DNA from: Archangium sp.
GTDB lineage: Bacteria > Myxococcota > Myxococcia > Myxococcales > Myxococcaceae
Length of the DNA: 35,437 nucleotides
Assembly: GCA_016793585.1 (NCBI GenBank)
Contig: JAEUJR010000865.1
Coordinates: forward strand, 1-35,437
Direction: 5' to 3'
Shown: positions 23,607 to 31,819 of the stretch, piece after piece
Numbering within the stretch: the stretch's first letter is position 1
Layout: every line of letters starts with the position of its first letter
Made by a program: the position numbers and the translations under genes
The notes under the pieces: model-generated
What the model was told of the DNA's origin: nothing
Seen by the model: only the letters and a program-made list of their open reading frames with translations
The model's database searches: none

Positions 23607-26600
23607 ATGGTGCTCAGTCTCGTCGTCGCGTCGTTGGTGTCTGCGGGTCCGACGGTCGTCTCCACGCGCTACCACCGCGATGAACGAGGCGGTGCCTTCG
23701 TCACCGAGCTGCGGGTGCCTGGCTTCATGGCTGGCTACGAGCGCATCGCCGCCGTGTCGAAAGACGACCGCACCTTCCTGCTCTATTCGACCTTCGACAC
23801 CGGCTTCGAGCGCGACAAGCCGACGGTGGAGCAGCTGACGGAGCAGCTCGCGTCAGCCGAACGCAACGCCGCCGAGACGAAGGCCCTCGTCGTCGAGTTC
23901 GACAAGGCCGTCGCGGCCGCGAAGGCGAAGAAGGCGAAGACATTCACCACGAAGACGCGCTGGGGCGAGCAGACGCATCAGCTCAAACGCGCCACCGAGG
24001 AGCGCGAGTCGCTCGTCGAGCAGCAACAGAGCACCGTCGAGGAGACAGCCCGGGTGCGCAAGGAGCTCGAGCGCGCGAAGGTGGAGGCGACGGCGGGCTC
24101 GACGGTGTTCGTCGCGGGGCGCTTCACCGAGTCGGGCGCGGCGAAGGTCGACGTGCTGCGAGGGCCGGCGCGCGGCGCGTGGGTGCCCCAGCTCGTCACG
24201 ACGCTCACCCTCGAGCTGCCGAAGAGCGGCGCACAACCCGACGTCATCACGGCGTGGGCTCGAGCGCAGAACGAGACGCTCGGCCTCGCGGCGCTGCGCA
24301 CGGAGGCAGGCCATGGCTTCGCGGCGTACGTCGCGCAGGTCTCCAGTGAGGCGTGGGGCGCACGGGGTGGTGGCTTCGGCCGCCGCAGCGACCGCGTGCC
24401 CGACCTCTACGGCATGATGACGGGCCTCACCGCGGTGCAGGAGGCGCTGCAGCTCGACGCCTGGCGCGACCGTGAAGAGCAGCCGGGCCCGAAGGTGAAG
24501 CTCTCGACGCTCGAGGGGCCGCACGTGGCGTCGCACGACTACGACGCGCTCCGAAAAGGCGTGGAGCCGCGCGTGTTCGACTCGGCCAGCGTCATTCCTG
24601 CCGACACCTTCGCGCTGCACTTCACCTCGGCCGAGGCCGTCTTCACCGTCGTCGACCTGCTCGACGCGTGGGGCACCGACCTGTCCCACGCGCTCGAAGG
24701 TTTCGCGCGCGACCGCGGCACGAAGGAGCGCCTCTTCACCCAGCTCGCCCTGCCCCGCGACGACTTCTCCCGCCTCTACGCATCGCGCGCCGTCGAGGCC
24801 GTCAGCATCATCGGGCACGACCCCTTCGTACGCGAAGGCACCGACCTCACCGTCGTGCTCACCGTGAAAGACGCTGGCGCCGTGAAGCTCGCGGCGATGG
24901 CGTCACGCGCGCAGGCGAAGTCGAAGCGGCCCGACGCGGTGGAGTCGGCCGAGAAGTACCAGGGCGTGGAGCTGACGACGCTGAAGACGGCCGACCGCGC
25001 GGTGTCGACGACGTTCGCCGAGAGCGGGCGCTTCGTCTTCGTGGGCAACTCGCCGGCGGGCGTGAAGGCCGCCCTCGATGCGCAGGCGGGGCGAGCGCCA
25101 TCGATGGCGAAGGCTCCCGACTTTCGCTACCTGCGCACGCTGTACGCCGACGGCGAAGACGCGTTCGCCTTCCTCTCCGATGCGTTCGTGCGCTCGGTGG
25201 TGGGCCCGCGGTGGAAGATTGGCGCGCGCCGCCGCCTGGAGTGCGCCTCGAACCTGCAGCTCATCGAGTACGCGCGGCTCGTCGCGCAGCGAGAACGTGT
25301 GCCCGCCACCACGCTCGACGCGCTGAAGGCCCGCGGGCTGCTGCCGAAGACGCTCTCGTGCTCCCACGGCGGCACCTACGCGCTGCCCGAGGGCGCGTCG
25401 TGTTCGGCCCATGGCAGGCTCTCGTTTCTCACGCCGCTCGTCGAGCTGCCGTTCACCGAAGCCACGGCCACCGAAGCCGAGGAGTACCGCGACTTCACCG
25501 AGAGCTACCGCCAGTACTGGCGCACCTTCATCGACCCGGTCGGCGTGCGCGTGAAGCTGAGCCCCGCCATCGACCTCGAGACCATCATTCTTCCGCTCGT
25601 CGACAACACCATCTACTCGCAGCTCAAGGAGCTCTACGCCGGCGCGCCCGCGACGCTGCAGCGGCAGGGCGACACCTCGAAGGCCATCGCGGCCATCTCG
25701 TCGACGTTCTCGCCTTCGAAGAAGGTGCAGGGAGAGGTTCGCGACTTCATGCGCGAGGCGCACGTGCAGGGGCAGGACCCGTGGCGGTGGCTGGGTGACC
25801 AGGTCAGCTTCGTCGTCTACGACGGCGACCCGCTGCTCACCATCGGCGGCGACGTGCCGCTCGGCATGATGGGCAGACGCGACGCAGACTTCGCGGCGGT
25901 GACGTCGGTGGTGCTGACGTCGCTCACCTTGCCGACCGCGCTGGTGGTGAAGGTGAAAGACCCGGTCGCCGCGCGCGCTGCGGTCGAGCGACTCATCGAC
26001 TCCCTCGAGCTGAGCGCGCTCGAGCACAGCCGCCGTCGTGACAGCGCCTCGGTCTCGGGCTACCGCATCTCGGAGCCCTCGGGGCAAGACCCCATTGGCG
26101 TGCTCTCGCTCTCGTTCTTCGGCGTGACGCTGCGGCTCTACTACGCGGTCGTCGGTGACCAGCTCTACATCGCGTCGCGCAAGTGGCTGGCCGATGAAGT
26201 CGTGGGGCGCGGTTTCGTGGTGCCCAAAGACAGTCAGACCGAGTCGGGCCACGTGCGCGTGCGGCTCGACCACGCGCGACTGAAAGCAGCGCTCACGGCG
26301 GTGCAGGCAGGCTGGGGCGAGAACATGCGCGAGGCGTGCTTCAGGAACCTGGTCGACCTCGAGCTCGTCTCGCAGGCGAGCCGTTCGACGAACGAGCTGG
26401 TGACGCCGGTGCAGCGCGCGCTCGGGTACAGCCCGTATTGTCCGGCGGGTGGTACGTACAAGCTCGACTCGCTGTCCGAAGCGACGTGCTCGGTGCACGG
26501 CAAGCCGAACGCGCCGAAGCAGCCGAAGGAGCTCGCCGACTCCACCTCGACCGCGAAGTGGCTCGGCCGCGTGGAGTCGATGGACTTCTCGCTCACCTTC

Positions 26601-26648
26601 ACCCCCGAGGGGCTGCGCACGCACGTGGTGCTGCAGCCGAAGAAGTGA
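23607..26648 (+). CDS. Giant exported protein with two pseudopilin-type Cys modules
   Basis: A 1013-residue protein with a short signal (MVLSLVVASLVSAGP). Residues about 75-160 are coiled coil. The remainder is a large alpha/beta protein that resembles DUF3352-like exported proteins only in general style. Two regions stand out: Cys546-x-x-NLQLIEYAR ... CSHGGTYAL ... CSAHG (Cys546, 585, 599) and Cys911-x-x-NLVDLELV ... CPAGGTYKL ... CSVHG (Cys911, 945, 961). Both follow the CxxNL...CPxGGxY...CSxHG pattern found at the C-terminus of many pseudopilin-like proteins. The start is ATG 23607, with GGGGAGGG seven bases upstream. The next gene starts within this stop (GTGA), and arr follows, so three genes form one run. 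Confidence 0.82.
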   Translation: MVLSLVVASLVSAGPTVVSTRYHRDERGGAFVTELRVPGFMAGYERIAAVSKDDRTFLLYSTFDTGFERDKPTVEQLTEQLASAERNAAETKALVVEFDKAVAAAKAKKAKTFTTKTRWGEQTHQLKRATEERESLVEQQQSTVEETARVRKELERAKVEATAGSTVFVAGRFTESGAAKVDVLRGPARGAWVPQLVTTLTLELPKSGAQPDVITAWARAQNETLGLAALRTEAGHGFAAYVAQVSSEAWGARGGGFGRRSDRVPDLYGMMTGLTAVQEALQLDAWRDREEQPGPKVKLSTLEGPHVASHDYDALRKGVEPRVFDSASVIPADTFALHFTSAEAVFTVVDLLDAWGTDLSHALEGFARDRGTKERLFTQLALPRDDFSRLYASRAVEAVSIIGHDPFVREGTDLTVVLTVKDAGAVKLAAMASRAQAKSKRPDAVESAEKYQGVELTTLKTADRAVSTTFAESGRFVFVGNSPAGVKAALDAQAGRAPSMAKAPDFRYLRTLYADGEDAFAFLSDAFVRSVVGPRWKIGARRRLECASNLQLIEYARLVAQRERVPATTLDALKARGLLPKTLSCSHGGTYALPEGASCSAHGRLSFLTPLVELPFTEATATEAEEYRDFTESYRQYWRTFIDPVGVRVKLSPAIDLETIILPLVDNTIYSQLKELYAGAPATLQRQGDTSKAIAAISSTFSPSKKVQGEVRDFMREAHVQGQDPWRWLGDQVSFVVYDGDPLLTIGGDVPLGMMGRRDADFAAVTSVVLTSLTLPTALVVKVKDPVAARAAVERLIDSLELSALEHSRRRDSASVSGYRISEPSGQDPIGVLSLSFFGVTLRLYYAVVGDQLYIASRKWLADEVVGRGFVVPKDSQTESGHVRVRLDHARLKAALTAVQAGWGENMREACFRNLVDLELVSQASRSTNELVTPVQRALGYSPYCPAGGTYKLDSLSEATCSVHGKPNAPKQPKELADSTSTAKWLGRVESMDFSLTFTPEGLRTHVVLQPKK

Positions 26649-27370
26649 ACGCGCTGCTGCTGACGCTGGTGCTGGCCGCCGACCCATCGCCTCCAGCCTG
26701 GCCCGCGCGCGAGCACCTGCTGGTCGGCACCTGGCAGCTCGTGTTCGACGCGCCGCCGACGACCGAGGCCGAGCTGCTTCGTCGCCAGGGCCGCTACGGC
26801 TTCGAGCTGCGATGGCATGCGGTGAGCGGCGTGACGACCTGGCGCGTGTTCCGCGAGAAGCAGTTGGTGGCGACGCTCGGGGCAGAGGCGCGCTCGTTCC
26901 AGTCAGAGGCCAAGGGCGCAGCCCGCTACTCGGTCGAAGGCTGCAACGAGCAGCACCTGTGCACCAGGCAGCTCACGGCGATGGTGGCCTTCGAAGAACC
27001 CGGCGAGGCCGTCGCAGACGAAGGGAGCCTGGTTGGGGGCAGCATCGGCGAGGTCCTCGCTGGTCGAGTCACGGCCGAGCCCGACGAGCCAGCGCGCGCC
27101 GCGTGGAGCCGCTCGTTGGGCGAGTGGGTCAAGCAGCGCTTCGAAGCCCAGCTGCGAGCGGGGCCGCCGGTCGAGGCAGGCACCGTGGCCGTGGTGCTCA
27201 CGGTGAAGCGTGATGGAACCATCGTCTCGGCGCGCGTCGTCGCTTCGGGCTCGGCGGCTCGAGATGCCTTCGCGAAGAAGCTGTTCGAGGGTGCAAGCGC
27301 TCCGGCCTTCTCGACTGGCCTCGAGCGGTATCAACTCACCACCTCCATCAAGCTCGTCTTCCCGGAGTGA
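26645..27370 (+). CDS. Exported protein with TonB-C-like domain
   Basis: A 241-residue protein with a short signal (VNALLLTLVLAADPS). The first domain (about 25-120) begins LVGTWQLVFDAPP, like small lipocalin-type or DUF-type domains, with a Cys pair (VEGCNEQHLC). Residues about 175-241 (AVVLTVKRDGTIVSARVV ... FAKKLFEGASAP ... TSIKLVF) have the strand-helix-strand layout of the TonB C-terminal/AgmX-type domain, which in proteobacteria mediates envelope protein contacts. The GTG start at 26645 overlaps the stop of the giant exported protein, so the two are coupled, and arr follows four bases after the stop. The pair may act together in the envelope. Confidence 0.72.
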   Translation: MNALLLTLVLAADPSPPAWPAREHLLVGTWQLVFDAPPTTEAELLRRQGRYGFELRWHAVSGVTTWRVFREKQLVATLGAEARSFQSEAKGAARYSVEGCNEQHLCTRQLTAMVAFEEPGEAVADEGSLVGGSIGEVLAGRVTAEPDEPARAAWSRSLGEWVKQRFEAQLRAGPPVEAGTVAVVLTVKRDGTIVSARVVASGSAARDAFAKKLFEGASAPAFSTGLERYQLTTSIKLVFPE

Positions 27371-27374
27371 CCCG

Positions 27375-27815
27375 ATGACCTCGAGACCCGAGCCGTTCAA
27401 GGTGTGGACCGACGACGCTGGAGTGCCGCGCTACCTGCATGGCACCAGGGCCGACCTGAAGCCCGGCGACCTCATCGAAGCAGGCCGGGCGTCGAACTAC
27501 GGCGACCGAACGGCGGCTGTCTTCGTCTACCTCACCGGCACGCTCGACGCGGCGACCTGGGGCGCCGAGCTCGCGGTCGGTGAAGGCCGTGGGCGCATCT
27601 ACCTCGTCGAGCCCACCGGCCCCATCGAGGACGACCCGAACCTCACCGACAAGAAATTCCCCGGAAACCCGACGCGCTCGTTCCGCACCCGCGCGCCCCT
27701 TCGTGTCACCGGAGAGCTCGTCGACTGGGTGGGCCACGCGCCCGAGCAGGTGCAGGCGATGAAAGATGGGCTGGCGCGCCTCGCCGCTCAGGGCATCAAG
27801 GCCATCGAAGACTGA
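27375..27815 (+). CDS. arr: Rifampin ADP-ribosyltransferase
   Basis: A 146-residue enzyme that inactivates rifamycins by transferring ADP-ribose from NAD+ to a hydroxyl of the ansa bridge. The match to the Arr family is strong along its length: YLHGTRADLKPGDLI, VYLTGTLDAATWGAELA, GEGRGRIYLVEPTGP and EDDPNLTDKKFPGNPTRS. The catalytic H-Y-D residues known from mycobacterial Arr (His19, Tyr49, Asp84) correspond to His22, Tyr52 and Asp87, all present, and the length is normal, so it is probably functional. The ATG is four bases after the TonB-C-like gene, so it looks co-transcribed with envelope genes. No integron, transposon or attC site is nearby. Its stop abuts that of the sigma factor gene (TGATCA). 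Confidence 0.94.
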   Translation: MTSRPEPFKVWTDDAGVPRYLHGTRADLKPGDLIEAGRASNYGDRTAAVFVYLTGTLDAATWGAELAVGEGRGRIYLVEPTGPIEDDPNLTDKKFPGNPTRSFRTRAPLRVTGELVDWVGHAPEQVQAMKDGLARLAAQGIKAIED

Positions 27816-28631
27816 TCATTCCTTCAACACCGTCGGCAACGCCTGTTGCATGCGCGCCCGCAACGACGCGGGAGCGCCGAAGAGCCCGTCACGGTGAAAC
27901 GCAGAGGCGATGGAGCGCATCGCCTTGAGCTCGGCGTGCGCCGTCACCACGCTCGCGGGGGCGTCTCCCATCGAGAGCGGCGTGAAGCGCAGCTTCATTC
28001 CCATCGACTGCTTCGCCGCCAGCTGCTTCTCGCAGCGGCACGCGGCCTGCTCGTTCGCTTCACCACAAGCGCGCTGGAGGAACGCCGAGAGCTTCGCGCG
28101 CGCACGAGAGACCCGCTGCCGGAAGGCGTCGTGTGACGTCTCGACGATGTCGGCCGCTTCGGCGCCGTCGAAGCCGAGCAGGTCGACGAGCACCAACGAG
28201 AGGCGCTCGTCACGCGACAGGCTGAGCAGCATGCCCTGGGTGCACGAGAGGCGAACCTCGTTAATCAACGCTCGGTCTTCGGGCGTGGGTGGCGGCTGCG
28301 TGGCCGAGAACGCGAGGCCCTGTTCGAGCAGCTCGACGAACGCGTCGTCATCGAGCGCGCGCACCTCGGCGCGGCTCTTCTTCAGCGCGAGCACGTGGCG
28401 CACGGCCACCTGATGCACCCACGTCGTCAGCGCGCTGCGGCCCTCGAAGCGCGAGAGGTTCGTGATGACCTTCACCAGCACGTCCTGCGCGGCGTCTTCG
28501 GCGTCTCGCACGTCACCCAACATGCGCAGGCAGAGCCGAAAGACGGGCGCCTCGAGCTCGCGGCACAGCGTCGACAGTGCCGCTGCGTCTCCAGCGACGG
28601 CGCGGCTGGCGAGGGCATCGAGGTCACTCAT
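27816..28631 (-). CDS. ECF-type RNA polymerase sigma factor with Cys-containing C-terminal extension
   Basis: A 271-residue sigma-70 family factor. Region 2 (about 25-95) includes the core-binding and -10 recognition helices (DAEDAAQDVLVKVITNLSRFEG, ALTTWVHQVAVRHVL). Region 4 (about 125-185) holds the helix-turn-helix LLGFDGAEAADIVETSHDAFRQRVSRARAKL. Beyond the normal end there is an 85-residue extension with a C-x8-C-x-C cluster (Cys189, Cys198, Cys200) and two later His, which could bind metal or act as a built-in redox switch. No separate anti-sigma gene is adjacent. The ATG overlaps the stop of the alpha/beta-hydrolase gene (ATGA at 28628-28631), making it the last gene of a three-gene operon. 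It converges with arr with no spacer. Confidence 0.9.
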   Translation of the reverse strand: MSDLDALASRAVAGDAAALSTLCRELEAPVFRLCLRMLGDVRDAEDAAQDVLVKVITNLSRFEGRSALTTWVHQVAVRHVLALKKSRAEVRALDDDAFVELLEQGLAFSATQPPPTPEDRALINEVRLSCTQGMLLSLSRDERLSLVLVDLLGFDGAEAADIVETSHDAFRQRVSRARAKLSAFLQRACGEANEQAACRCEKQLAAKQSMGMKLRFTPLSMGDAPASVVTAHAELKAMRSIASAFHRDGLFGAPASLRARMQQALPTVLKE

Positions 28632-29515
28632 CGGGTCTCACCGTGCCAATCGAGTAGCCACGTCGCGAAGCGTCGCGGGTCTTCGAAGTCGGGGCAATGG
28701 CCGCAGTCGTCGAAGGTGACGACGTCGGCGTTGGGGAACGAGTTCGCGGGCGCCGAGCGACGATGCGTTCGGTCTTTCGCGCCCCACACGATCGCGACGG
28801 GAATCGCCAGCGGCTCGCGCGAGGGCGGCGCGCTGCGCTCGAAGCCCTGCATCAGAGAGGCGAGACAGAAGCAGCCTCCAAACGAGAACGCCTCGTTCGC
28901 CGCCGCGAGCAGAGGCCCACGAAAGCGGCGGTCCGAGGCGCTCGCGCGATACCAGCGCTCGGCGATGGTTCGCCGGCGCAACGTCATGAGCGCCTGGCCG
29001 AGGAGCGGGGTTCGCACGACGCGGCGCCGATCCACTCCATCGGCCCACGCGCCCAGGTCGACCCAGGCTGGCGTCTGCGGCGTCACGAGGCGTGTCACCT
29101 GATCACCCCTGTCGCGCGCGAGCTGTTGCCCGACGAACCCGAGGTAGCAGGGAAAGACGAGCGTGCGCGGCGCGAACGTCGCGAGCACGTCGGCACACGC
29201 GCGCACGAAGGCCCCGAGCGTGAAGTCGAAGCCACTCGCGGGCTCCGAGGCGCCCGTTCCAGGCGGCTCGAAGACGACGACATCGGCGCGGCCCTCGAGC
29301 TCGCGGAGCAGCGCGTCGGTGTGCTCGATGACGTTGGGGCCATCGGTGGCGAGCAGCAAGCGCGGCCCCCGAGCAGAAGGCGCCTGAAGAACCCGCACAC
29401 GGCCACCCGAGGTCTCGACGAACGAGAGCCCGGGCCTCGAAGCCAGCGCGCGACGCGCGTCGACCCGGCCGGCCTGCCCGAAGAAGCGGCTCGAATCCAC
29501 CCACGAGGCGTTCAC
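28628..29515 (-). CDS. Alpha/beta-hydrolase-fold protein lacking the usual nucleophile
   Basis: A 295-residue protein with the core of an alpha/beta hydrolase: VVVFEPPGTGASEP (turn after strand 4), a nucleophile-elbow position LVFPCYLGFVGQQLA (about 119-133), an acid loop WGAKDRTH (Asp248) and a late DCGHCPDFEDP (His273). At the elbow, where G-x-S-x-G is expected, the sequence is P-C-Y-L-G, so Tyr124 replaces the catalytic Ser; Cys123 is next to it. Either it is not a classical hydrolase or it uses another nucleophile. The GTG start at 29515 overlaps the stop of the upstream lipoprotein gene, and its stop overlaps the sigma factor start, so all three are coupled. Confidence 0.82.
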   Translation of the reverse strand: MNASWVDSSRFFGQAGRVDARRALASRPGLSFVETSGGRVRVLQAPSARGPRLLLATDGPNVIEHTDALLRELEGRADVVVFEPPGTGASEPASGFDFTLGAFVRACADVLATFAPRTLVFPCYLGFVGQQLARDRGDQVTRLVTPQTPAWVDLGAWADGVDRRRVVRTPLLGQALMTLRRRTIAERWYRASASDRRFRGPLLAAANEAFSFGGCFCLASLMQGFERSAPPSREPLAIPVAIVWGAKDRTHRRSAPANSFPNADVVTFDDCGHCPDFEDPRRFATWLLDWHGETR

Positions 29516-30231
29516 GGCGCGTCTCTCTTCGCGAGGGCAGCGTCGAGCACCACGGGTGCGTCGAACGTCGAGAGGGTGTGCGCGCCGATGACCGAGCTCA
29601 CCGCCGCGCGACGCTCCGCCGTCCAGTACGCGTTGGCTGCAGCGTTCGAACTCCACACCGACACGACGCCGAGGCGGCCGTCCTGCTCCGTGCCGAAGCT
29701 GACGCGCACGAGCCCCTGCGCCGACGGAAGCACGCTCGCGAGGCGTTCGAGCTTCGAGGCGTCGACAGACGGTTCAGACGACACCCAGGTGATGACGGCG
29801 TCGGTGCGCAGACCATGTTGCGGCAGCGCCTTGCCCGTGAAGCTCGCCGAGCCGGGCACGGTGTACTTCGCGTCGAGCATGCGCACGTCGCCGTCGACGC
29901 CGCGCTGTCTGCGAACACGCTCGTGCCACGCCTCGTTGAACCACGCCTCGGCCGCCTGCCGCGACTCCCACAGGTACACGCCGCCGAACTCTCGGCGCTC
30001 ACTGAACGTGTACGACTTGTGGAGCAGCCCGGGTGCCTTCGCGTACTCGGGAATCGAGTCGATGAACTTGCCGGTGATGAAGAAGGTGGGCGCCCACCAC
30101 GGCGTGGGGACGCGCACGATGACGACGGCGTTGGACTGTGGGGCGGGCAACGACATGGCGACCTCGGGGGTGGTGGGAATGGGCTTCACGGCGGAGCAGG
30201 CGGCGAGAAGGAGGAGCGAAAAGGCGCGCAT
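29512..30231 (-). CDS. Lipoprotein with duplicated monooxygenase-like (ABM/YdhR-type) domains
   Basis: A 239-residue predicted lipoprotein (LLLLAACS, Cys12). The mature part contains two ferredoxin-like alpha/beta domains: about 35-135 (VVIVRVPTPWWAPTFFITGKF ... GGVYLWESRQAAEAWFNEAW, the strand-helix order of YdhR/antibiotic-biosynthesis monooxygenases) and about 140-225 (TDAVITWVSSEP ... VVSVWSSNAAANAYWTAE), a second copy. Such domains bind hydrophobic aromatic compounds and may oxidise them without cofactors; a lipid-anchored form is unusual. The start is ATG 30231. It heads a coupled operon with the alpha/beta-hydrolase-like protein and an ECF sigma factor, and is divergent from the phosphatase-superfamily gene (76-base gap). 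Confidence 0.75.
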   Translation of the reverse strand: MRAFSLLLLAACSAVKPIPTTPEVAMSLPAPQSNAVVIVRVPTPWWAPTFFITGKFIDSIPEYAKAPGLLHKSYTFSERREFGGVYLWESRQAAEAWFNEAWHERVRRQRGVDGDVRMLDAKYTVPGSASFTGKALPQHGLRTDAVITWVSSEPSVDASKLERLASVLPSAQGLVRVSFGTEQDGRLGVVSVWSSNAAANAYWTAERRAAVSSVIGAHTLSTFDAPVVLDAALAKRDAP

Positions 30232-30307
30232 GCCCTCTTGGAGCGTCGAGCCCACGAAGGTGTGACAGCGGTCGGGAAGAGCGGCGTGATTCCGGTGTTC
30301 TGGCCCC

Positions 30308-31327
30308 GTGCGTGTGTTCGTCGGAGCTGCCCTGGCGGTGGCCGTGCTGGGCGGCGGCGTCATCTTTTGGGGCCGCAGTCACGTAACGGTGCCGGCCACC
30401 AGCACAGTCACTCCGCTCTCGACGACGGCGGCCGAGCTGCAAGCCCATGCGCGCGTCATTCTCGTCACGCTCGATGGAGCCCGCTGGCAAGACGTGCTCG
30501 ACCAACCCGGGGCGCTGCGCAACGCAGATGAGCCACCCGCGATGCCGAACCTGCTCGAGCTGATTCGCACGCGCGGCGTCGCCCTGCCCGCGACGACCTC
30601 TTCGGCGTTGCCGTTGTCACTGCCCGGCTATCAAGCCATCACGGCCGGCCATCGTACGCGCTGTGACGACAACGACTGCCCACGCATCGACGAAGAGACG
30701 CTGGCGGAGGGGCTCGCGCGCAGGCTCCATCTTCCCGCTGATCAGGCCGCGACCTTCGCCTCATGGGCGCGGCTCGCGAACGCAGCGAGCTCACGAGACG
30801 GCGCCGTGCTCGTCGATGTGCCGGCGCTGGGTCCTCCCCACCCAGGCGGCCCGCCCTGGGACGACGCGAGGTGGGACGAGGAGACCGTCACCCGCGCCCT
30901 CGCGCACTGGAGGACGTCGAAACCCCGGTTCCTCCACCTCGCGCTGCTCGACATGGACGAGCAGGCCCATCGCAAAGACACGGCCGCGACGGTGAAGGCG
31001 CTGCGCTTCGCCGACGAGACCATCGCGACGTTGCTCGCCGAGGTCGACCGTCTGCCCGAGGCGGAGCGTCGCCTCACGACGGTGCTCATCACGACCGACC
31101 ACGGCCGCGGCCCCGGGCGGCTCTGGCCGTCGCACACTGCGTACGCCTCGAGCCGCGACATCTTCGTGGTCGCGCTCGGCCCGCTCGTGACTCGAGCGGT
31201 GCTGCCAGTCTCGCAGGCCGACGTGCGGCCGATGGTGGAGCGACTGTTCGGGCTCTGCTCCACTCCGTCGGTCAAAGCCGTCGTGGGCGACCTGCCGTGT
31301 GCGCTGGCTCCCGGCGACGCGATGTGA
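30308..31327 (+). CDS. Membrane-anchored alkaline phosphatase superfamily enzyme (phosphodiesterase/sulfatase-like)
   Basis: A 339-residue protein with an N-terminal signal anchor (about 1-23) and a periplasmic catalytic domain. Metal-site motifs of the alkaline phosphatase superfamily are in order: ILVTLDG (Asp56), a Ser/Thr nucleophile position in PLSLPGYQAITAG (Ser104), LDMDEQAH (Asp217 and His221), TTDHGRG (Asp264, His265) and SHT (His276). This two-metal layout fits nucleotide pyrophosphatase or phosphonate/phosphodiester hydrolases, and the protein is short for the superfamily. The substrate cannot be told. The start is GTG 30308, with a weak ribosome binding site. The next gene starts 12 bases after the stop. 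Confidence 0.85.
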   Translation: MRVFVGAALAVAVLGGGVIFWGRSHVTVPATSTVTPLSTTAAELQAHARVILVTLDGARWQDVLDQPGALRNADEPPAMPNLLELIRTRGVALPATTSSALPLSLPGYQAITAGHRTRCDDNDCPRIDEETLAEGLARRLHLPADQAATFASWARLANAASSRDGAVLVDVPALGPPHPGGPPWDDARWDEETVTRALAHWRTSKPRFLHLALLDMDEQAHRKDTAATVKALRFADETIATLLAEVDRLPEAERRLTTVLITTDHGRGPGRLWPSHTAYASSRDIFVVALGPLVTRAVLPVSQADVRPMVERLFGLCSTPSVKAVVGDLPCALAPGDAM

Positions 31328-31339
31328 AACGAGTGATGC

Positions 31340-31819
31340 GTGCTCGGCAGATTGCCAGCGGCGCTCCTTGCGGCGCTCCTTTTCGGCGCGCTGCCGGTGT
31401 GGTGGTTCTCGAGCCTAGATGGGCCGGTGTCGTTCTCGTGCGCGGGCACACCGTGGCGCTGCGAGGTGAAGCGCTGGGTGTTCTTCGAGACGAAGACGGC
31501 GACGTACGAGCCCGCACGAATCAGCGCCGAGTCACGTCGTCAGCGCCGGCGCAGCTCGAGCGATTGGCGCCTCGTGTTCACGCTCGCGGGTGGCACGACG
31601 GTCTTCCCCACCGACTGGGGCCTCGAGGACGAACGCACGACGGCTGATCGACTCGAGACCGCGCGCTCGAGGGGCGAGGCGTTGGTGCTCGAGCGGCCTG
31701 CGAGCCCCGTCTTCTGGCTCTCGGTCATTCTCTGCGTGCTGTTCGTCGGCTCGGGGCTCTTCATCGTGCTCGGCCGCACCGACCCGGCGTCCATCGGGCG
31801 TGGCCGACCCGACGCGTGA
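31340..31819 (+). CDS. Small membrane protein with two helices
   Basis: A 159-residue protein with hydrophobic segments at about residues 5-24 and 125-146, and a basic and polar domain between them (about 30-120) that includes a Cys pair (SCAGTPWRC) and an RRQRRRSSS stretch. The domain between helices is likely periplasmic given the Cys pair, though the Arg cluster argues otherwise, so topology is open. No family is recognised. The start is GTG 31340; an ATG at 31336 is out of frame. It sits between the phosphatase-superfamily gene (12-base gap) and the DUF3806-like gene, whose start overlaps this stop (GTGA). Confidence 0.7.
   Translation: MLGRLPAALLAALLFGALPVWWFSSLDGPVSFSCAGTPWRCEVKRWVFFETKTATYEPARISAESRRQRRRSSSDWRLVFTLAGGTTVFPTDWGLEDERTTADRLETARSRGEALVLERPASPVFWLSVILCVLFVGSGLFIVLGRTDPASIGRGRPDA

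Noticed and set aside
24903..26687. A 594-codon open frame on the minus strand
   Set aside because: It is antisense to the giant exported protein, which has a signal peptide, a strong ribosome binding site and repeated Cys modules. The minus-strand product is Arg/His/Glu-rich without motifs.
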